64,000 bases of DNA from Epiperipatus broadwayi (GCA_028023455.1 JAQFVV010006215.1:5129230-5193229); one strand, 5' to 3'. Counted from the first letter of the stretch, positions 21,701 through 29,940 are shown. Notes: generated by a model not told the origin, from the letters alone. Translations and numbers: made by a program.

Positions 21701-24617
21701 GTTTAAATAAAGACTGTTTTTTTTTTCTTCTCATTTTTATTATTCTATTACAATATGTAGAGAATTGTCTCAATACAGATTATGTACATCCTTAAAATTG
21801 TCAGTTTATATTTCCTCTAGCTTTTTATACATGCCATGAAATTTAGAAAATAATGTCACAAATTTATAACCATATCCTTTCCCTAAAATTGTTAGGAGAT
21901 TGTAAGTTGTGAGAAATAATATTAATATTTTTTTTAAAAAATTCAAATAAAACTTTTATAATAACCCAGTAGAATAAAACCATAAAATATATGCTAAAAA
22001 TGTTTCATTTTACAGCTTGTGAAATTGTTAATATAATATTATAAAAAAAATATTTTCAATTATCTAGATTAGTCAAGCATTGGTGGCCTAGCGGCTAACA
22101 TAGCTGCCTTCCAAGAGCTGGCCCAGGGTTCGCATCCCGGTCAACGCATTTGACATATAAAAAAAAAAATTATCTAGATTATGATTGAATTAAAAATTTT
22201 AAAAGTGTGTTATTGTTGGTTTTTTTTTCTTTATTTGTTATTATTCTTTATCAAAGTGCAGTAGCCATTTTCTTTATCTGAGTCTTATTAGTAGGAAGTT
22301 TGTATTCATTTCTGTAATTATTTTTTTAGAATATCTTTTTACATTTACAAGATTGTTAACAGAAATTATCCATGTTTTTGGTCAGTTGAATTATTTTCCA
22401 GTTCTTAAACTTGTCCTTCAATGGAGTGAATTCTTTTTCCATTAATTTTGCATTCATGGATAAACACAGATTTCACATATTTTCTTCTCAGCTGAGGACA
22501 TATCCATATATATGCCAATTTTCTATTTTGTATACTATAATTTTATATTGTCTTCTTATTTGCATCAAATGCAGAATTATATAATTAGAATGTTTTTCCA
22601 ATATACTTTATATTGAGTACTTTTTCTAGCTCATTTTTTTTTTATATAAAATGCGCTAACACGCACAAGCACACAAAGCTAAAAACAAATAAAGAAAATA
22701 TATATTATTATTTTTATTTTAATATCTATTCCATTAAATGGCTAAGCGCTTTCAAAGCCCTCATAATCATAGCCATATTACAAACTATAATAAATTGATT
22801 CGGAGTGATGCAAATTTATGCAAATGAAATGATTACGCATTCCATTTCTTGGATATTTTGTAGCAAGTCTTTTCTATTGATGGTGTTGCCATCTCTAGAT
22901 ATAAAGAAAGCTTCTTTTATCTTTCTTTTAAGATCGTGCCATTCTCTGCACACCACTACTGGAATTCCCGGCTGGCAATCATGTCCAGCTGAAGCGTGTT
23001 GCTGTGCAAAAACTGAACTATGAGCAATGTCCACCAAAGCTTTATTATAAGAATAAGTGTGTTGAGATATCCTAATGGACAGAGAGGCCCTAGTCTCACC
23101 ATAATACGATGATCTACAAAATTTTTCAGGGCAGGCAATATTATAGACCACCTGAGGTGTCAGCGAGGGTGGTAGGCAGTTCTTGGTATTATTAAAATAA
23201 AAATAATATATATTTTCTTTATTTGTTTTTAGCTTTGTGTGCTTGTGCATGTTAGTGCATTTTATATATTTTGATTCATAATTAGCCACAAAGTATAAAC
23301 TGTTTGCTTATCTCATTTTTTTTTAAATGTCATATTCATTTATTATATGTAATGCTACAAGCAGCTGTTCTAAATCTTTGTCAAAATTTTAATTCATTTT
23401 CATGTCAGCTAATTTCATCTTAATTTTTTTTTTTTTCTTCTTCAATTCTTAAATTTTCTAAATATATCTTTTATCTTCAACTTTTCTGTTTTCTTTTACA
23501 CAGCAATTTTCTTTAAATTTCTCTTATGCAATTTCTATATATTTTGGAATTGCTGATATAACTAAAACTTTTCAATGCTATCACTAGAGAAATGTTTTGA
23601 TTTGATGAGATGATAATAAAAATTTTAGAATTAAATAATATTAAACACCATTTTAAAAAAATAAATTGTTTGATAAACTTGTGAATTATTCTGTGTCTTT
23701 TTTTTTTTTAAGAATTGAAGTAAAGGACTTTTGAATTAGTGTGAATAAAAATACTATGTGAGATATAAATATATATAAATGTTAAGATAGAGAGATTTTG
23801 GAGAGAATGTGGATTGGATTTTGCATATGCTTAGATTTGCTTCAAGAAAATGTTGTGCAAGTTAAAAAAAATAGATAAATGATTATAAAGAAAAGGAAAG
23901 TAATTTATTTCTCTTTTTTTTTTCTAAAAGATATTGTATTTGTTCGTACATGGTACCCAGTAGAAGTTCCAACTTTCTATACACCGCTGACTAATTTACT
24001 TTTACCACTTGAAGAAAAAAATAAATGGCAAGGAATGCATACTGTTGGACAATTGCGCAAATTGAAAGGTATTCGTAATGAGGCAAATCCAGATTCTCTT
24101 TACAAGGTAAATCTTTTCGTAAACTAATTTAATGCATGCTTGATAATTATGAATATTATTGAAACCTAATTTAATTTTTTTTTTCCAGCCTATTGTAAGA
24201 AAGCCTTTTATTTCACGGCAAGTGAAAATTCCAAAACAATTACAGAAGCAATTGCCATACAAAGATAAACCAAAGTTTCCTCCAAAGAAGAGAGGAGGAA
24301 TAGAAAGAGTAGCTGTAGTGTTGGAGCCTAAAGAACAAAAGGTAAAAAGTATAACAATTTGTACTATTTTGTTGTTATTTGCTTCCACTGACTTTTTTCT
24401 ATTTTCTTAGGTAATGAAATTGATGAAAATGGTGAAAATGCTCCATAAAGCCAAAGAAGAAAAGCGGTTGAAGGATATGAAAGACAGAGTAATTACACAT
24501 AAGAAAAAGTTAGAAGATGAGGAATTAATCAGAATTCAGAAGCAAAAACAAATGAAAAAGAGAATCTTTGGAGCTATTCATAGGCTTCAAGCTAAGAAAC
24601 ATTTTAATAAAACCTGA
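576..24617 (+). CDS. BMS1: BMS1, ribosome biogenesis GTPase-like factor, C-terminal part (8 exons)
   Basis: Spliced gene, 5' end outside the window. Exons: 576-756, 859-917, 10772-10894, 18483-18578, 20155-20206, 23931-24106, 24189-24341, 24411-24617. Together they make 1047 nt, 348 residues plus TGA, with all phases compatible and all introns GT-AG. BMS1 is a nucleolar GTPase-like protein of the SSU processome that works with RCL1 in early 40S pre-rRNA processing (family knowledge). The sequence shows its conserved C-terminal half: [103 protein letters not shown] and NPDSLYKP, then a Lys/Glu-rich tail. The paralogue TSR1 shares the fold, but these motifs and the long basic tail fit BMS1 better. 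The N-terminal GTPase domain is not in the window. Several introns carry transposons; the coding frame is intact. Confidence 0.96.
859..917 (+). CDS. BMS1: BMS1 exon b
   Basis: A 102-bp intron separates this exon from the previous one. The acceptor is TTTTTAAG ending at 858. The two leading bases complete the Gly codon, giving [20 protein letters not shown]. The donor is GTTAGT at 918. This is the conserved FWGPITPQG block of BMS1/TSR1. Confidence 0.94.
2548..2913 (-). pseudogene. RTE reverse transcriptase N-terminal fragment
   Basis: A 121-residue fragment of the same element with [18 protein letters not shown] and a C-terminal NYRPIS motif (RT blocks 0-2). The frame continues as other pieces at 2311-2508 and 1582-1851. 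ORF 2846-3247 (-) is the upstream Lys/Arg-rich linker between endonuclease and RT. Confidence 0.8.
3553..3870 (-). pseudogene. RTE endonuclease domain fragment
   Basis: A 105-residue open stretch of the retrotransposon's endonuclease/exonuclease/phosphatase domain. It contains the QVYAPTS strand and the GDFN motif with its metal/substrate-binding residues. An overlapping - strand frame at 3414-3626 continues the domain after a frameshift ([14 protein letters not shown] resembles the family's C-terminal DYIL/DHR block). It is not an independent gene. Confidence 0.8.
4076..5285. other. AT-rich BMS1 intron sequence, no gene seen
   Basis: Apart from poly(T) runs and accidental open frames (for example 4089-4469 on the - strand) I see no recognisable gene, RNA or repeat boundary here. 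The endonuclease homology of the RTE element fades by about 4075. Confidence 0.5.
5286..6878 (+). mobile_element. 5'-truncated non-LTR retrotransposon (L1/Tx1-like), sense, decayed
   Basis: The element begins inside the RT domain ([20 protein letters not shown]), then has the catalytic box [10 protein letters not shown] near 5484-5510. A thumb-like part follows ([27 protein letters not shown]), then RDLNGLGL, and a C-terminal zinc-ribbon-like zf-RVT module with CKLC and HIFYAC. The stop is at 6798-6800. A 3' UTR leads to AATAAA and a run of A ending near 6878, so it uses a poly(A) tail. Two frame changes, near 5580-5700 and 5900, split the ORF. Abrupt truncation at about 5284 is typical of target-primed reverse transcription. 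The L1/Tx1 grouping is by general layout; a related clade is possible. Confidence 0.85.
5895..6800 (+). pseudogene. LINE ORF C-terminal half with zf-RVT
   Basis: The longest open frame in the window, 301 residues. It encodes the region after the RT thumb, with RDLNGLGL near its start and the C-x2-C...H-x4-C module (CKLC / HIFYAC) around residues 165-185. It is fully retroelement-derived. Compared with its AT-rich intronic surroundings its base composition is GC-richer, suggesting a relatively recent insertion. Confidence 0.85.
6879..7911. other. AT-rich BMS1 intron sequence, nothing recognised
   Basis: No exon with splice sites, RNA gene or repeat with clear ends was found. Short poly(A/T) runs only. 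Confidence 0.5.
7912..8148. mobile_element. TIR element, family F1 copy 1 (237 bp)
   Basis: The ends are inverted: AAAACATCACATGACCACC at the left and GGTCATGTGATGTTTT at the right. The interior includes TTGGATCTGAGAGCATTAATG, which is an inverted version of sequence found again at about 9050-9080. The same ends and interior recur at 36226 and 49359, so this is a dispersed family. No coding capacity; MITE-like. Confidence 0.75.
8149..9230. repeat. Family F1 flanking unit interrupted by a GC-richer insert
   Basis: Segments about 8165-8300 and 8960-9230 align to contiguous sequence at 36240-36555 and 49703-50065 (shared: CTATATGA, CTAGAAACTA, ACTAGATAGGGATTTT). Sequence from about 8300 to 8960 is absent from the other two copies, so it is a later insert. 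That insert has a GC-richer composition and includes the strong hairpin at 8846-8916. Confidence 0.65.
8846..8916. repeat. 27-bp-arm hairpin
   Basis: Left arm 8846-8872 and right arm 8890-8916 are inverted copies of one another with one mismatch (ACTTTCTATGCAAAAGCACA and its counterpart with CGTTTGCATAGAAAGT). The 17-nt loop contains GGGCCACGTAAAGGG. It lies in the insert within the F1 unit. Confidence 0.8.
9231..9904. other. AT-rich BMS1 intron sequence, nothing recognised
   Basis: No exon, RNA or repeat with clear boundaries; only scattered poly(A/T). ORF 9578-9775 (-) is chance. Confidence 0.5.
9905..10475. repeat. Inverted-repeat family F2, three partial copies
   Basis: A motif of the form TGTAGTGTAATTTTCACTGC followed by a TTTCTATCC...AACACCTTG...GACCAAAGACAT segment occurs at about 9918-10027. 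It recurs at about 10272-10375 in the same sense and inverted at about 10378-10475. The last two form an imperfect palindrome (10261-10475) centred near 10372. Confidence 0.7.
10772..10894 (+). CDS. BMS1: BMS1 exon c
   Basis: Acceptor TATTCTAG ends at 10771 after a 9.85-kb intron full of repeats. The exon is 41 codons in phase 0, starting [10 protein letters not shown] and ending HKRTAFIK, with donor GTATTA at 10895. It corresponds to the DFRIAATG block of BMS1. Confidence 0.95.
10895..13224. other. AT-rich BMS1 intron sequence, no gene supported
   Basis: No splice-flanked exon or element recognised. A 73-codon Lys-rich open frame at 12174-12395 (+) has an ATG but no recognisable domain, and I do not annotate it as a gene. 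Confidence 0.5.
13225..13631. repeat. 407-bp palindromic element
   Basis: Left arm 13225 to about 13425 and right arm about 13435-13631 are imperfect inverted copies. Shared words include AAACAGTACTAGC, AATTTGCCATTCTT, TTATAAAACAATTG and TGTCATTTCATAAAAG. The loop is only about 10 bp. No ORF. It behaves like a foldback/MITE remnant in a BMS1 intron. Confidence 0.8.
13874..14672 (+). repeat. 5' LTR of the pol-less element
   Basis: Starts TGTACC and, by my reading, ends at ...GGTTCA just before the primer-binding-like TGGC at 14675. The first roughly 510 bp (13874-14388, ending GATTACA) are nearly identical to the 3' LTR, while 14390-14640 is much more diverged. An alternative is therefore that the true LTR ends at 14388. 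Confidence 0.7.
14675..14695 (+). promoter_or_regulatory. Primer-binding-site-like sequence
   Basis: TGGC followed by CCCAACGTGGGC resembles the 18-nt site complementary to the 3' end of tRNA-Lys that many Ty3/Gypsy elements use, with a small insertion. The position, three bases after the proposed LTR end, supports the assignment. Confidence 0.55.
14826..15066. repeat. 125-bp tandem duplication in the LTR element leader
   Basis: The unit beginning CGAAATGAAAAGAGATTTTG at 14826 is repeated at 14951 with one visible difference in the overlapping part (GGGCGGAG/GGGCAGAG). The last copy stops near 15066. It is located between the primer-binding-like site and the ORF. Confidence 0.9.
15162..15923 (+). 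CDS. Coiled-coil/basic protein of the non-autonomous LTR element (gag-like)
   Basis: I recognise no named family. From the ATG at 15162 ([10 protein letters not shown]) the protein has 253 residues. Residues about 30-135 are a long Glu/Lys/Gln-rich predicted coiled coil that contains an internal repeat of [12 protein letters not shown]. An acidic Glu/Val/Ile-rich stretch follows (about 135-190), then an Arg/Lys-rich tail ([20 protein letters not shown]). Coiled coil plus basic tail would suit a Gag-like self-assembling nucleic-acid-binding role, but there is no CCHC knuckle and no major-homology region, so this is inference. It is the only long ORF in an otherwise pol-less LTR element. The open frame extends upstream to 15141, but no ATG lies there. 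The frame is intact, which argues for recent function. Confidence 0.6.
   Translation: MDPKESPIYFKNPQLVEKEKQEVSETRMMMNMMQEFKEELCQKFEQSQQEIKAEFKAELIKEMRQEIKQSQQELCQKFEQSQQELKEELKTELKAEISQVKTEIKELRAEVREIRYEITVKVEKNQEVIELDLIKESQEVEKEVEVIKDIEIELESDSVVINKVDTNVDQEIEEKHKFKVVDSVEKFLQKFKKVKVNVRIRCRRRFKTKRKHRKKYSRLGKIRRSVKLKSFLIYKAENRTERERDKIDFDQEI
15924..16947. other. Non-coding interior of the LTR element
   Basis: Very AT-rich, dominated by AAATAAATAAA-type runs (about 16200-16740) and then a GC-richer part. Short open frames only. No RT, integrase or protease motif was found on either strand. Confidence 0.6.
16948..17134. repeat. 90-bp tandem duplication near the 3' end of the LTR element
   Basis: CGTTTTCC...GCGTAAGTCGGAAATGGACAGTTG...CAAAGTCCGATCAAGAGAATCGGCA occurs at 16948 and again at 17038 with small indels. 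It lies about 230 bp upstream of the polypurine tract. Confidence 0.9.
17366..17380 (+). promoter_or_regulatory. Polypurine tract of the LTR element
   Basis: AAAAGGAAGAGGGTG directly precedes TAATGTACC, the start of the 3' LTR. It is the expected plus-strand primer position in a + oriented LTR retrotransposon. Confidence 0.75.
17384..18131 (+). repeat. 3' LTR of the pol-less element
   Basis: Nearly identical to the left LTR up to GATTACA (about 17893), with small indels. It then diverges to the shared end GAGGCCGG at 18131, after which the two copies have nothing in common. The last about 32 bp of the left LTR are missing, so the right copy is shortened or the boundary is different. Confidence 0.7.
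18430..18477. repeat. AT/TG microsatellite and T run before BMS1 exon d
   Basis: (TA)n then (TG)n followed by a T-rich run leading to the acceptor TTTATAG at 18482. It contributes the polypyrimidine tract. Confidence 0.7.
18483..18578 (+). CDS. BMS1: BMS1 exon d
   Basis: The exon follows TTTATAG and is 32 codons in phase 0, encoding [16 protein letters not shown] and [13 protein letters not shown], with donor GTATAT at 18579. This is one of the most conserved BMS1 segments. Confidence 0.96.
18579..20154. other. BMS1 intron sequence, nothing recognised
   Basis: No repeat ends or exon found. Open frames at 18952-19140 and 19856-20143 have no recognisable domain and no splice context. Confidence 0.5.
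20155..20206 (+). CDS. BMS1: BMS1 exon e
   Basis: A 52-nt exon after TTATTATAG. It encodes [17 protein letters not shown] plus the first base of an Asp codon, with donor GTCAGTA at 20207. The [10 protein letters not shown] block places it directly before [10 protein letters not shown] in the family. Confidence 0.93.
20207..22057. other. AT-rich BMS1 intron sequence
   Basis: It contains a short (AAT)n microsatellite near 20337-20353 and several long T or A runs. No gene or element recognised. Confidence 0.5.
22058..22181 (+). mobile_element. tRNA-Gly-derived retroposon (SINE-like) with 14-bp target duplication
   Basis: AATTATCTAGATTA occurs perfectly at 22058-22071 and 22168-22181. Between them lie a 5-nt leader, a 72-nt tRNA-Gly(TCC)-like body (22077-22148), a short CATTTGACATAT-type tail and a run of A. 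Direct repeats plus an A tail are the marks of LINE-mediated insertion. It sits sense in a BMS1 intron. Whether it belongs to a multi-copy SINE family or is a single tRNA retropseudogene cannot be told from this window. Confidence 0.88.
22077..22148 (+). pseudogene. tRNA-Gly(TCC)-like body
   Basis: The sequence starts GCATTGGTGG, has an A-box-like TGGCCTAGCGG, the anticodon-loop segment CTTCCAA (anticodon TCC), a B-box GGTTCGCATCC and ends TCAACGCA. Compared with animal tRNA-Gly(TCC), the loop and both promoter boxes are kept. The 3' side of the anticodon stem (GAGCT) no longer pairs with GCTGC, and the acceptor stem has an A:C mismatch. With the A tail and target duplication this points to a retroposed non-functional copy. 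Confidence 0.8.
22182..22642. other. BMS1 intron sequence, nothing recognised
   Basis: T-rich sequence between the tRNA-derived retroposon and the Penelope-like fragment. No features supported. Confidence 0.5.
22643..23267 (-). mobile_element. Penelope-like element fragment bounded by inverted repeats
   Basis: Arms 22643-22722 and about 23190-23267 are inverted copies about 80 bp long (shared AAGCACACAAAGCTAAAAAC and AAATAAAGAAAATATATATT). Between them, on the - strand, is a GIY-YIG-type coding segment. No RT domain is present, so this is a strongly 5'-truncated copy. Inverted 5' ends are known for Penelope-like elements. Confidence 0.75.
22816..23289 (-). pseudogene. GIY-YIG endonuclease segment of a Penelope-like element
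   Basis: The open frame is 157 codons. Its first 38 or so codons run through the inverted-repeat arm and are probably not original protein. The recognisable part is [20 protein letters not shown] followed by [11 protein letters not shown], which fits the GIY-YIG nuclease core (Y...YxG-x(n)-R-x3-R) of Penelope-like retroelements. YYG replaces YIG, and the CCHH-like Cys residues are partly kept. The segment continues to ECVIISFA before the stop. It is a truncated relic, antisense to BMS1, not a cellular gene. Confidence 0.8.
23268..23930. other. BMS1 intron sequence before exon f
   Basis: AT-rich, ending in the long T tract that forms the acceptor of exon f. Nothing else recognised. Confidence 0.5.
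23931..24106 (+). CDS. BMS1: BMS1 exon f
   Basis: Acceptor TTTCTAAAAG ends at 23930. The first two bases complete Asp; 58 codons follow, with the motifs [23 protein letters not shown] and ANPDSLYK. Donor GTAAAT at 24107. An alternative upstream ATG extension to 23879 is intronic read-through, not coding. Confidence 0.96.
24189..24341 (+). CDS. BMS1: BMS1 exon g
   Basis: An 82-bp intron precedes this exon; acceptor TTTTCCAG ends at 24188. It has 51 codons in phase 0, beginning [19 protein letters not shown], with the basic [11 protein letters not shown] stretch. Donor GTAAAA at 24342. The segment matches the PKALQKALPFKNKPK-like region of animal BMS1. Confidence 0.94.
24411..24617 (+). CDS. 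BMS1: BMS1 terminal exon
   Basis: Acceptor TTTTCTTAG ends at 24410 after a 69-bp intron. The exon encodes a highly charged tail, predicted helical/coiled-coil and rich in Lys, Glu and Met (for example [15 protein letters not shown]), and stops with TGA at 24615-24617. The tail is shorter and less conserved than in vertebrates, as expected for this part of BMS1. Confidence 0.93.
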   Translation, partial: VMKLMKMVKMLHKAKEEKRLKDMKDRVITHKKKLEDEELIRIQKQKQMKKRIFGAIHRLQAKKHFNKT

Positions 24618-24652
24618 AAATATTTATAAAATATAGTACAAGACTATGTAAA

Positions 24653-24658
24653 AATAAA
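24653..24658 (+). promoter_or_regulatory. BMS1: BMS1 poly(A) signal candidate
   Basis: An AATAAA hexamer lies 36 nt after the BMS1 stop codon, in an A/T-rich 3' UTR. AATAAA is frequent by chance at this base composition, so this is only the best placed candidate. Confidence 0.5.
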
Positions 24659-27398
24659 AATATAAAAATATTTTGTAAATATACATTGTACAAAATTTCA
24701 TTTTTATAAGATGATATTCCTTTATTTAATTTCCCTTGTTTTTGAACTATAGTAAATAATTGTTTTACTACAAATATCATACACATAAACAGAGATTGGG
24801 AAATTTTACTTTATATAAGTTTGAATTTTTCAAGTATCACATTTTATAAATTACCATTTTTATCTAACAAGTATATTTAATTCTGTTTTTACGTAAAAGA
24901 TACATTCTTGAGAAATCCATATAAAAAAAAAGAAGATAAAATTAATCCCTACGGAAAAATAAATAATTGATTTCAGATCTTAAAAATCAAAAAAAAAAAA
25001 TTATGTCTTTTTTATGTGCAGTTTATATTTTAAAAAATTATACATAAAGTAGACTAACATTTATATTTAAAAAAATGTTAATTTTTAAATACAAAAATTG
25101 AACAAAAACGTAATTTATATATATGCATAATTTCATTATATTCGCTATTATTTTTGTTTATGATTAAAAAATGAAATGAAGAGAAAATTGTAATTGTTAT
25201 ATCAGTTTGCATAAATTTTATTTCATTTTTCCAATTAAATAATAAAATGCTTAGTTTTTTAACACAATGGTATACAAAAAAAATATTTCCTATTGGAAAA
25301 TTTTTTTAAAAATGCAGTCATACAAATAAATTGTTAGTTTTTTCTGACTGCTTCAGTCACCATGTGATAAAGTCGGAATGAAAGAATGATATTGTTGCAC
25401 ACATTTAAATAAAATCAAATATTAGGCTTTATTTTAACGTGTACCAGTCTTAAAAATAAATTCTAAGAATTTTTTTTAATTAAAAGCAATTTACTAGAAA
25501 AGTAAATGGGAATATTTTTTATTAACCTTAAAATTAACGGGAGACTTTTAAAAGATAAATTTGTTGGGTTATGCTAGATAAAAATGAATGATACAGAATT
25601 TTTTCCCAGATTACAGGCGATCCTTCCTCAACTTTTCTACCTAATTGGTTTTTGAAACATTTATGAAAATAGAACAATATAAAAAAAAAATCCCAAAAAG
25701 TATTTTTAAAATATTTTTTAATGAGGTGTATTAGCATATACATAAATAACAATATTGATTAGTATCTGGTATTTTCTTTATAAATTTATCAAAAGATAGT
25801 TTTTTCTTGATAAAAAGTTCTGTAACATGCCGTGCTTTTTTCTATTGACCTTATATGAAATAGTGATTTGTATGAAAGTTGAGGACCTCTCTCCTCTATA
25901 TGAAATCAAATTTCATATTTTTAAAAAAAATCTTTATAAAAACAGAATTGGGTATATTAAAATTCAGTCATCACATAGTAATTTTATAAAAAATAGCAAA
26001 GATTTTAAAAATCTATTGATATAGAATTAGTATTTAATTATTAGATTCAATATGGATTGATATTTAGTTAAGATTTTTTTCAGAAAATACATAATTATTT
26101 AATAAATGCTAATAAATTATTGAAAACCCATATGTAAGTTTAAAACATTCAGTTAAAATTATTTTCAGAAATTTTAAAGTTTTTTAATGGATTAGATTGC
26201 TAATATCAGATGTCAAGATAAATGATAGTTATTTAAATCATCTTAGATGCAGAGAAAGTTATTTTTGTAACAAAAAGCTGATAATTTGTAATCAAGAATT
26301 TGTGACGTATTTTTATCTTGTTTGGATAAAGAATTGAAAAAAAAAAAAAAATCAATACAACTAAAATAATGTTTAATCATCAAATTTATATTGCTTGAGA
26401 CTATTAGTTAATATTTTTTTTAAAAAATTGAGAAAGTGGATAAAATGAATTTATTTTGTTATAAAGTAAATAAATGAAAAATTAAAATTATTTGGAGAGC
26501 ATGTGGTGGGTTTAATATTGGTTGCCCTTATGCTTTTAATTAGTATTTCTTGCTTATTTTTTCTTATACTTGTGAATACGCCCTCTCACTTCTAAAATTA
26601 AATATAGGATTATGTATTATTAAATGAGGCAAATAAATGAATGGATTCAAACGAACTTGGTATAACTGGCATAATTGTAAAATAAATAGAGGGACTGGAC
26701 ATAAAGCAAGGAGAAATAGGCTATTACTAACAATGATCAAATATTATTGTTTGATCAAAATATCTTAATGCATATTTATTCCAATTTTAGACAGCATGTG
26801 TATATGTAAGAATATTTTCATAGGCTTTTAGGTGTAATCTTTAATAATTTCTGAATTTTTTAGATAAATTTCAACAATAATTGATATTTTGCTTGGTTAT
26901 ATCGCAACTGAAATTTATTTTAAAAATACATTGAGAAATCCTATTAAAATTATATACACATTGAAATATTCAGTATATATATATATATATATTTTAATAC
27001 AACTATTGCATTTCTAATTTCATTATTCATACAAATTTAAAATTCAAACTAATGTTTAATCTTAGAAATGATATTAGAATACTGAAATTTTAAGAACTTA
27101 ATATTATCTACTTTGGTTAAATAGAAATTTATTGATATATAGAATTTAATATTTTCAAGAAGGCCTCCAATTAAACTTGCATAGTGTCTGCATTCACTTC
27201 CAAATCCAATTTTATAATTCATAGAAATAAAATAATAAGAGTTCTTTAAGAAAAACTACAAGCTAATTTGATATTTTCAGTTTGAATCACTTTTTCAAAA
27301 ATTGCATTCTTCAATATAATAAATAAATAACACAAAAACTCTATCAAATAATGTAACTTATTGTACATGTATAAAATGTAACAACTAGAATAGAAAAT
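24659..27398. other. AT-rich intergenic sequence
   Basis: Region downstream of BMS1. Short poly(A/T) runs and a (TA)n run near 26974-26992. No gene, RNA or element with clear ends was recognised on either strand. Confidence 0.5.
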
Positions 27399-27536
27399 AT
27401 TCAAAAAATATTAAACAATAATACTATTTTGCCAAGCACTTTCAATACCGTGCAACAGATTTATGGTAACATATTGAAACTGAACGTTTAATATTCCAGT
27501 GCTTGGCAAAATAGTTTTATTTAATATTTTTTGAAT
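27399..27536. repeat. Hairpin with about 40-bp arms
   Basis: Left arm 27399-27440 and right arm 27498-27536 are inverted copies (ATTCAAAAAATATTAAA...TATTTTGCCAAGCACT and its complement) around a 57-bp loop. No ORF. Confidence 0.85.
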
Positions 27537-29940
27537 CTTCAACATAATAATTTTTATTAAGAAAAACTAGTACTGGCTGATGAATTTTTTACAAATAAAC
27601 TATTAGCCACCACCATACTGGTTAATGATAATTAATTATGATATAACATGAACAAATTTTCAATCTTATGAATTTCCAAAATGACATTATAGTGAAATCT
27701 TAAACAAACAAAATATTCTTTTCCTCTAGAATTATTCTGCAAAAAAATTTAAAATATCAAAATAAGTCAATTTATTAAATATGTTCTTATATTTTCTTAA
27801 TTTCATTTTTGTAAGTTAGGAATTAAAAAATCCCATGAAAGAGATGATCATAACAGATTAATCAAAATTAAATATGGTGATGGGAAATGGCACAACTTAT
27901 TTCAGATTTTATATATTTTGAATGTCTATCCTTGATTATGATGACTCATCAAGAATTTATGGAATTTGATAATAAAATCTGATTTGATATGGCATTTGAA
28001 TTGTTTTTTAATATAATGACAGAATTTGTGTATAAAATACAATACTGACCAAATTTTATTTTTTCAAAAAAAAAACTAAGTAGTCCAAAATAGTTTAATA
28101 AATATAAGAAATTTGTCTACGTATATTTCTTTCAATAATATCACTATTTGAAAGTATATAATAGAACGAAGTGTAGTTACAGAAATTATCTTAAGAAAGT
28201 ATGATTTTAAAAAATTGATTTAATTTTTGAAGATGTACATCTAAATCTCGAAACACAAAATACTGTCACAGATTTCTCTAAAACTTTTAATTAAGGATTT
28301 GCATTGGTGATGCAGATTTGGTCCTTTTACAAAACAAACTTTCTGAGCTTATAATATATATGCATTTACATTGTTTAATTTTGTGTAAAGTTTGGATAAA
28401 TATTCTATATATATATGCATAAATAAATGAACATACAAATGAGGTCTTGAGCATTATTTTGCTTAATGTAATCTGATTTTAATTAAAAATTGATATACTA
28501 TAATAATTCAATTATAGCAAAATATCTCTTGCTAATTATATAACAGTAAAAAAAGGTAAAGCATTAATATTTTTAAAGAACTTGAATTAGTATTTTCTTA
28601 TAACAATTTTTAAAAAAGTAATAGAATTTAAAAAAAAAAATCCTGTTTATACAAGATTTGGAAAAAAAAAATAATTGTAATTTATTATTGTATGTTACAT
28701 TTTAAAAGGTTTTCAACTTCCTCTAACTGATCTCTAATGGGCATATGGCCTTTCCTACAACTTTTTTTAAAAATATTAGGTGAGTGAGAAATTCCAAATT
28801 TTTTGGCAGCTTATTTTAAACTATTGCATATAATTTTTTTGATTAATTTCTGCCATTAATAATTTATGATTTATCATTACAAAGTCTTGTTAATAACAAT
28901 TATTTAAAATAGCAAAATCTAGTTCCAAAATTAGGCTAATTTACATTTATGAAAATGGTTATATATATATAAAAGTAAAGACATTTTTTGTATTAACTTA
29001 CATTCGATGTTAAACATATTCATTAGTCTTATTTTTGCATTTATTTACACAGAAATTGAAATCTCTTTCATGTAAATATTTTGGATTGAACAATGTTATA
29101 TTAGATTTCACTAATAACAAGTAAAAAGACTGATTCCATGAAATTAAAAAATAATTTAAAATAACAAATTCCTTTCTCATATTTTGATAAAATCTTTTTT
29201 AAAAAAATCAAACTGTTTATAAAAATATGAAAACAATTCAGGAAATTATATATATTTAATTAAAAATTTCCTAATACATAAATTAGATATAAATACATTA
29301 TCAAAAAGAAAGGTTATTTTATAGATTTGAAATTAAAAGGTTCAAATACTATTGAAATGATTCACATCTGCATGCATCTCCATAACACGCTACTTCACAA
29401 CTTGTCGTTCCAGTCCCAAGTCTCACTGCAGCTTTCTGAATCCCTTGATACAGAACCATCTGAAATTATGTCATAATCTTACATTTTATTTATTAAAAAA
29501 ATATACATGTAAAACATGATTACAAACTAGTGTAAAATATATTTTTTTAAAGAAATTTTTTTGTTCACATTCTATTATTATAAAATTATTTAATCAGATA
29601 TTATTTATGAGAATGTATTAAAATTTTATTTAATAAAAAATCATTTAAATTATTTATACTTTCAAGAATCTTGGAAATAGTCCAAATTAATAGAGTACCC
29701 AAAAATATAATACAAAATAATGATAATAAAATTAGAGAACTTTCAAATTTAGAGAAATTTTTGATTTGAAAGAATATTTTTGGAATAAGATTTATATAAC
29801 AAATGTTTAAAAATGGTAATGAACAAAGTAACATTTTTATCTCAATATTTTTTTTTTAATTACTACTTTGATGGCAATTGGTATTTGCATATTTATGAAT
29901 AGATAATTTAAATAAGAATGCTTACATGATTTCTAACATT
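27537..29940. other. AT-rich intergenic sequence, nothing recognised
   Basis: No element ends, coding signature or RNA gene recognised. Scattered short A/T runs and AT microsatellites only. Confidence 0.5.

Noticed and set aside
22077-22148. Functional tRNA-Gly gene
   Set aside because: The anticodon stem does not pair, the acceptor stem has a mismatch, and the A tail plus target duplication show it was retroposed.
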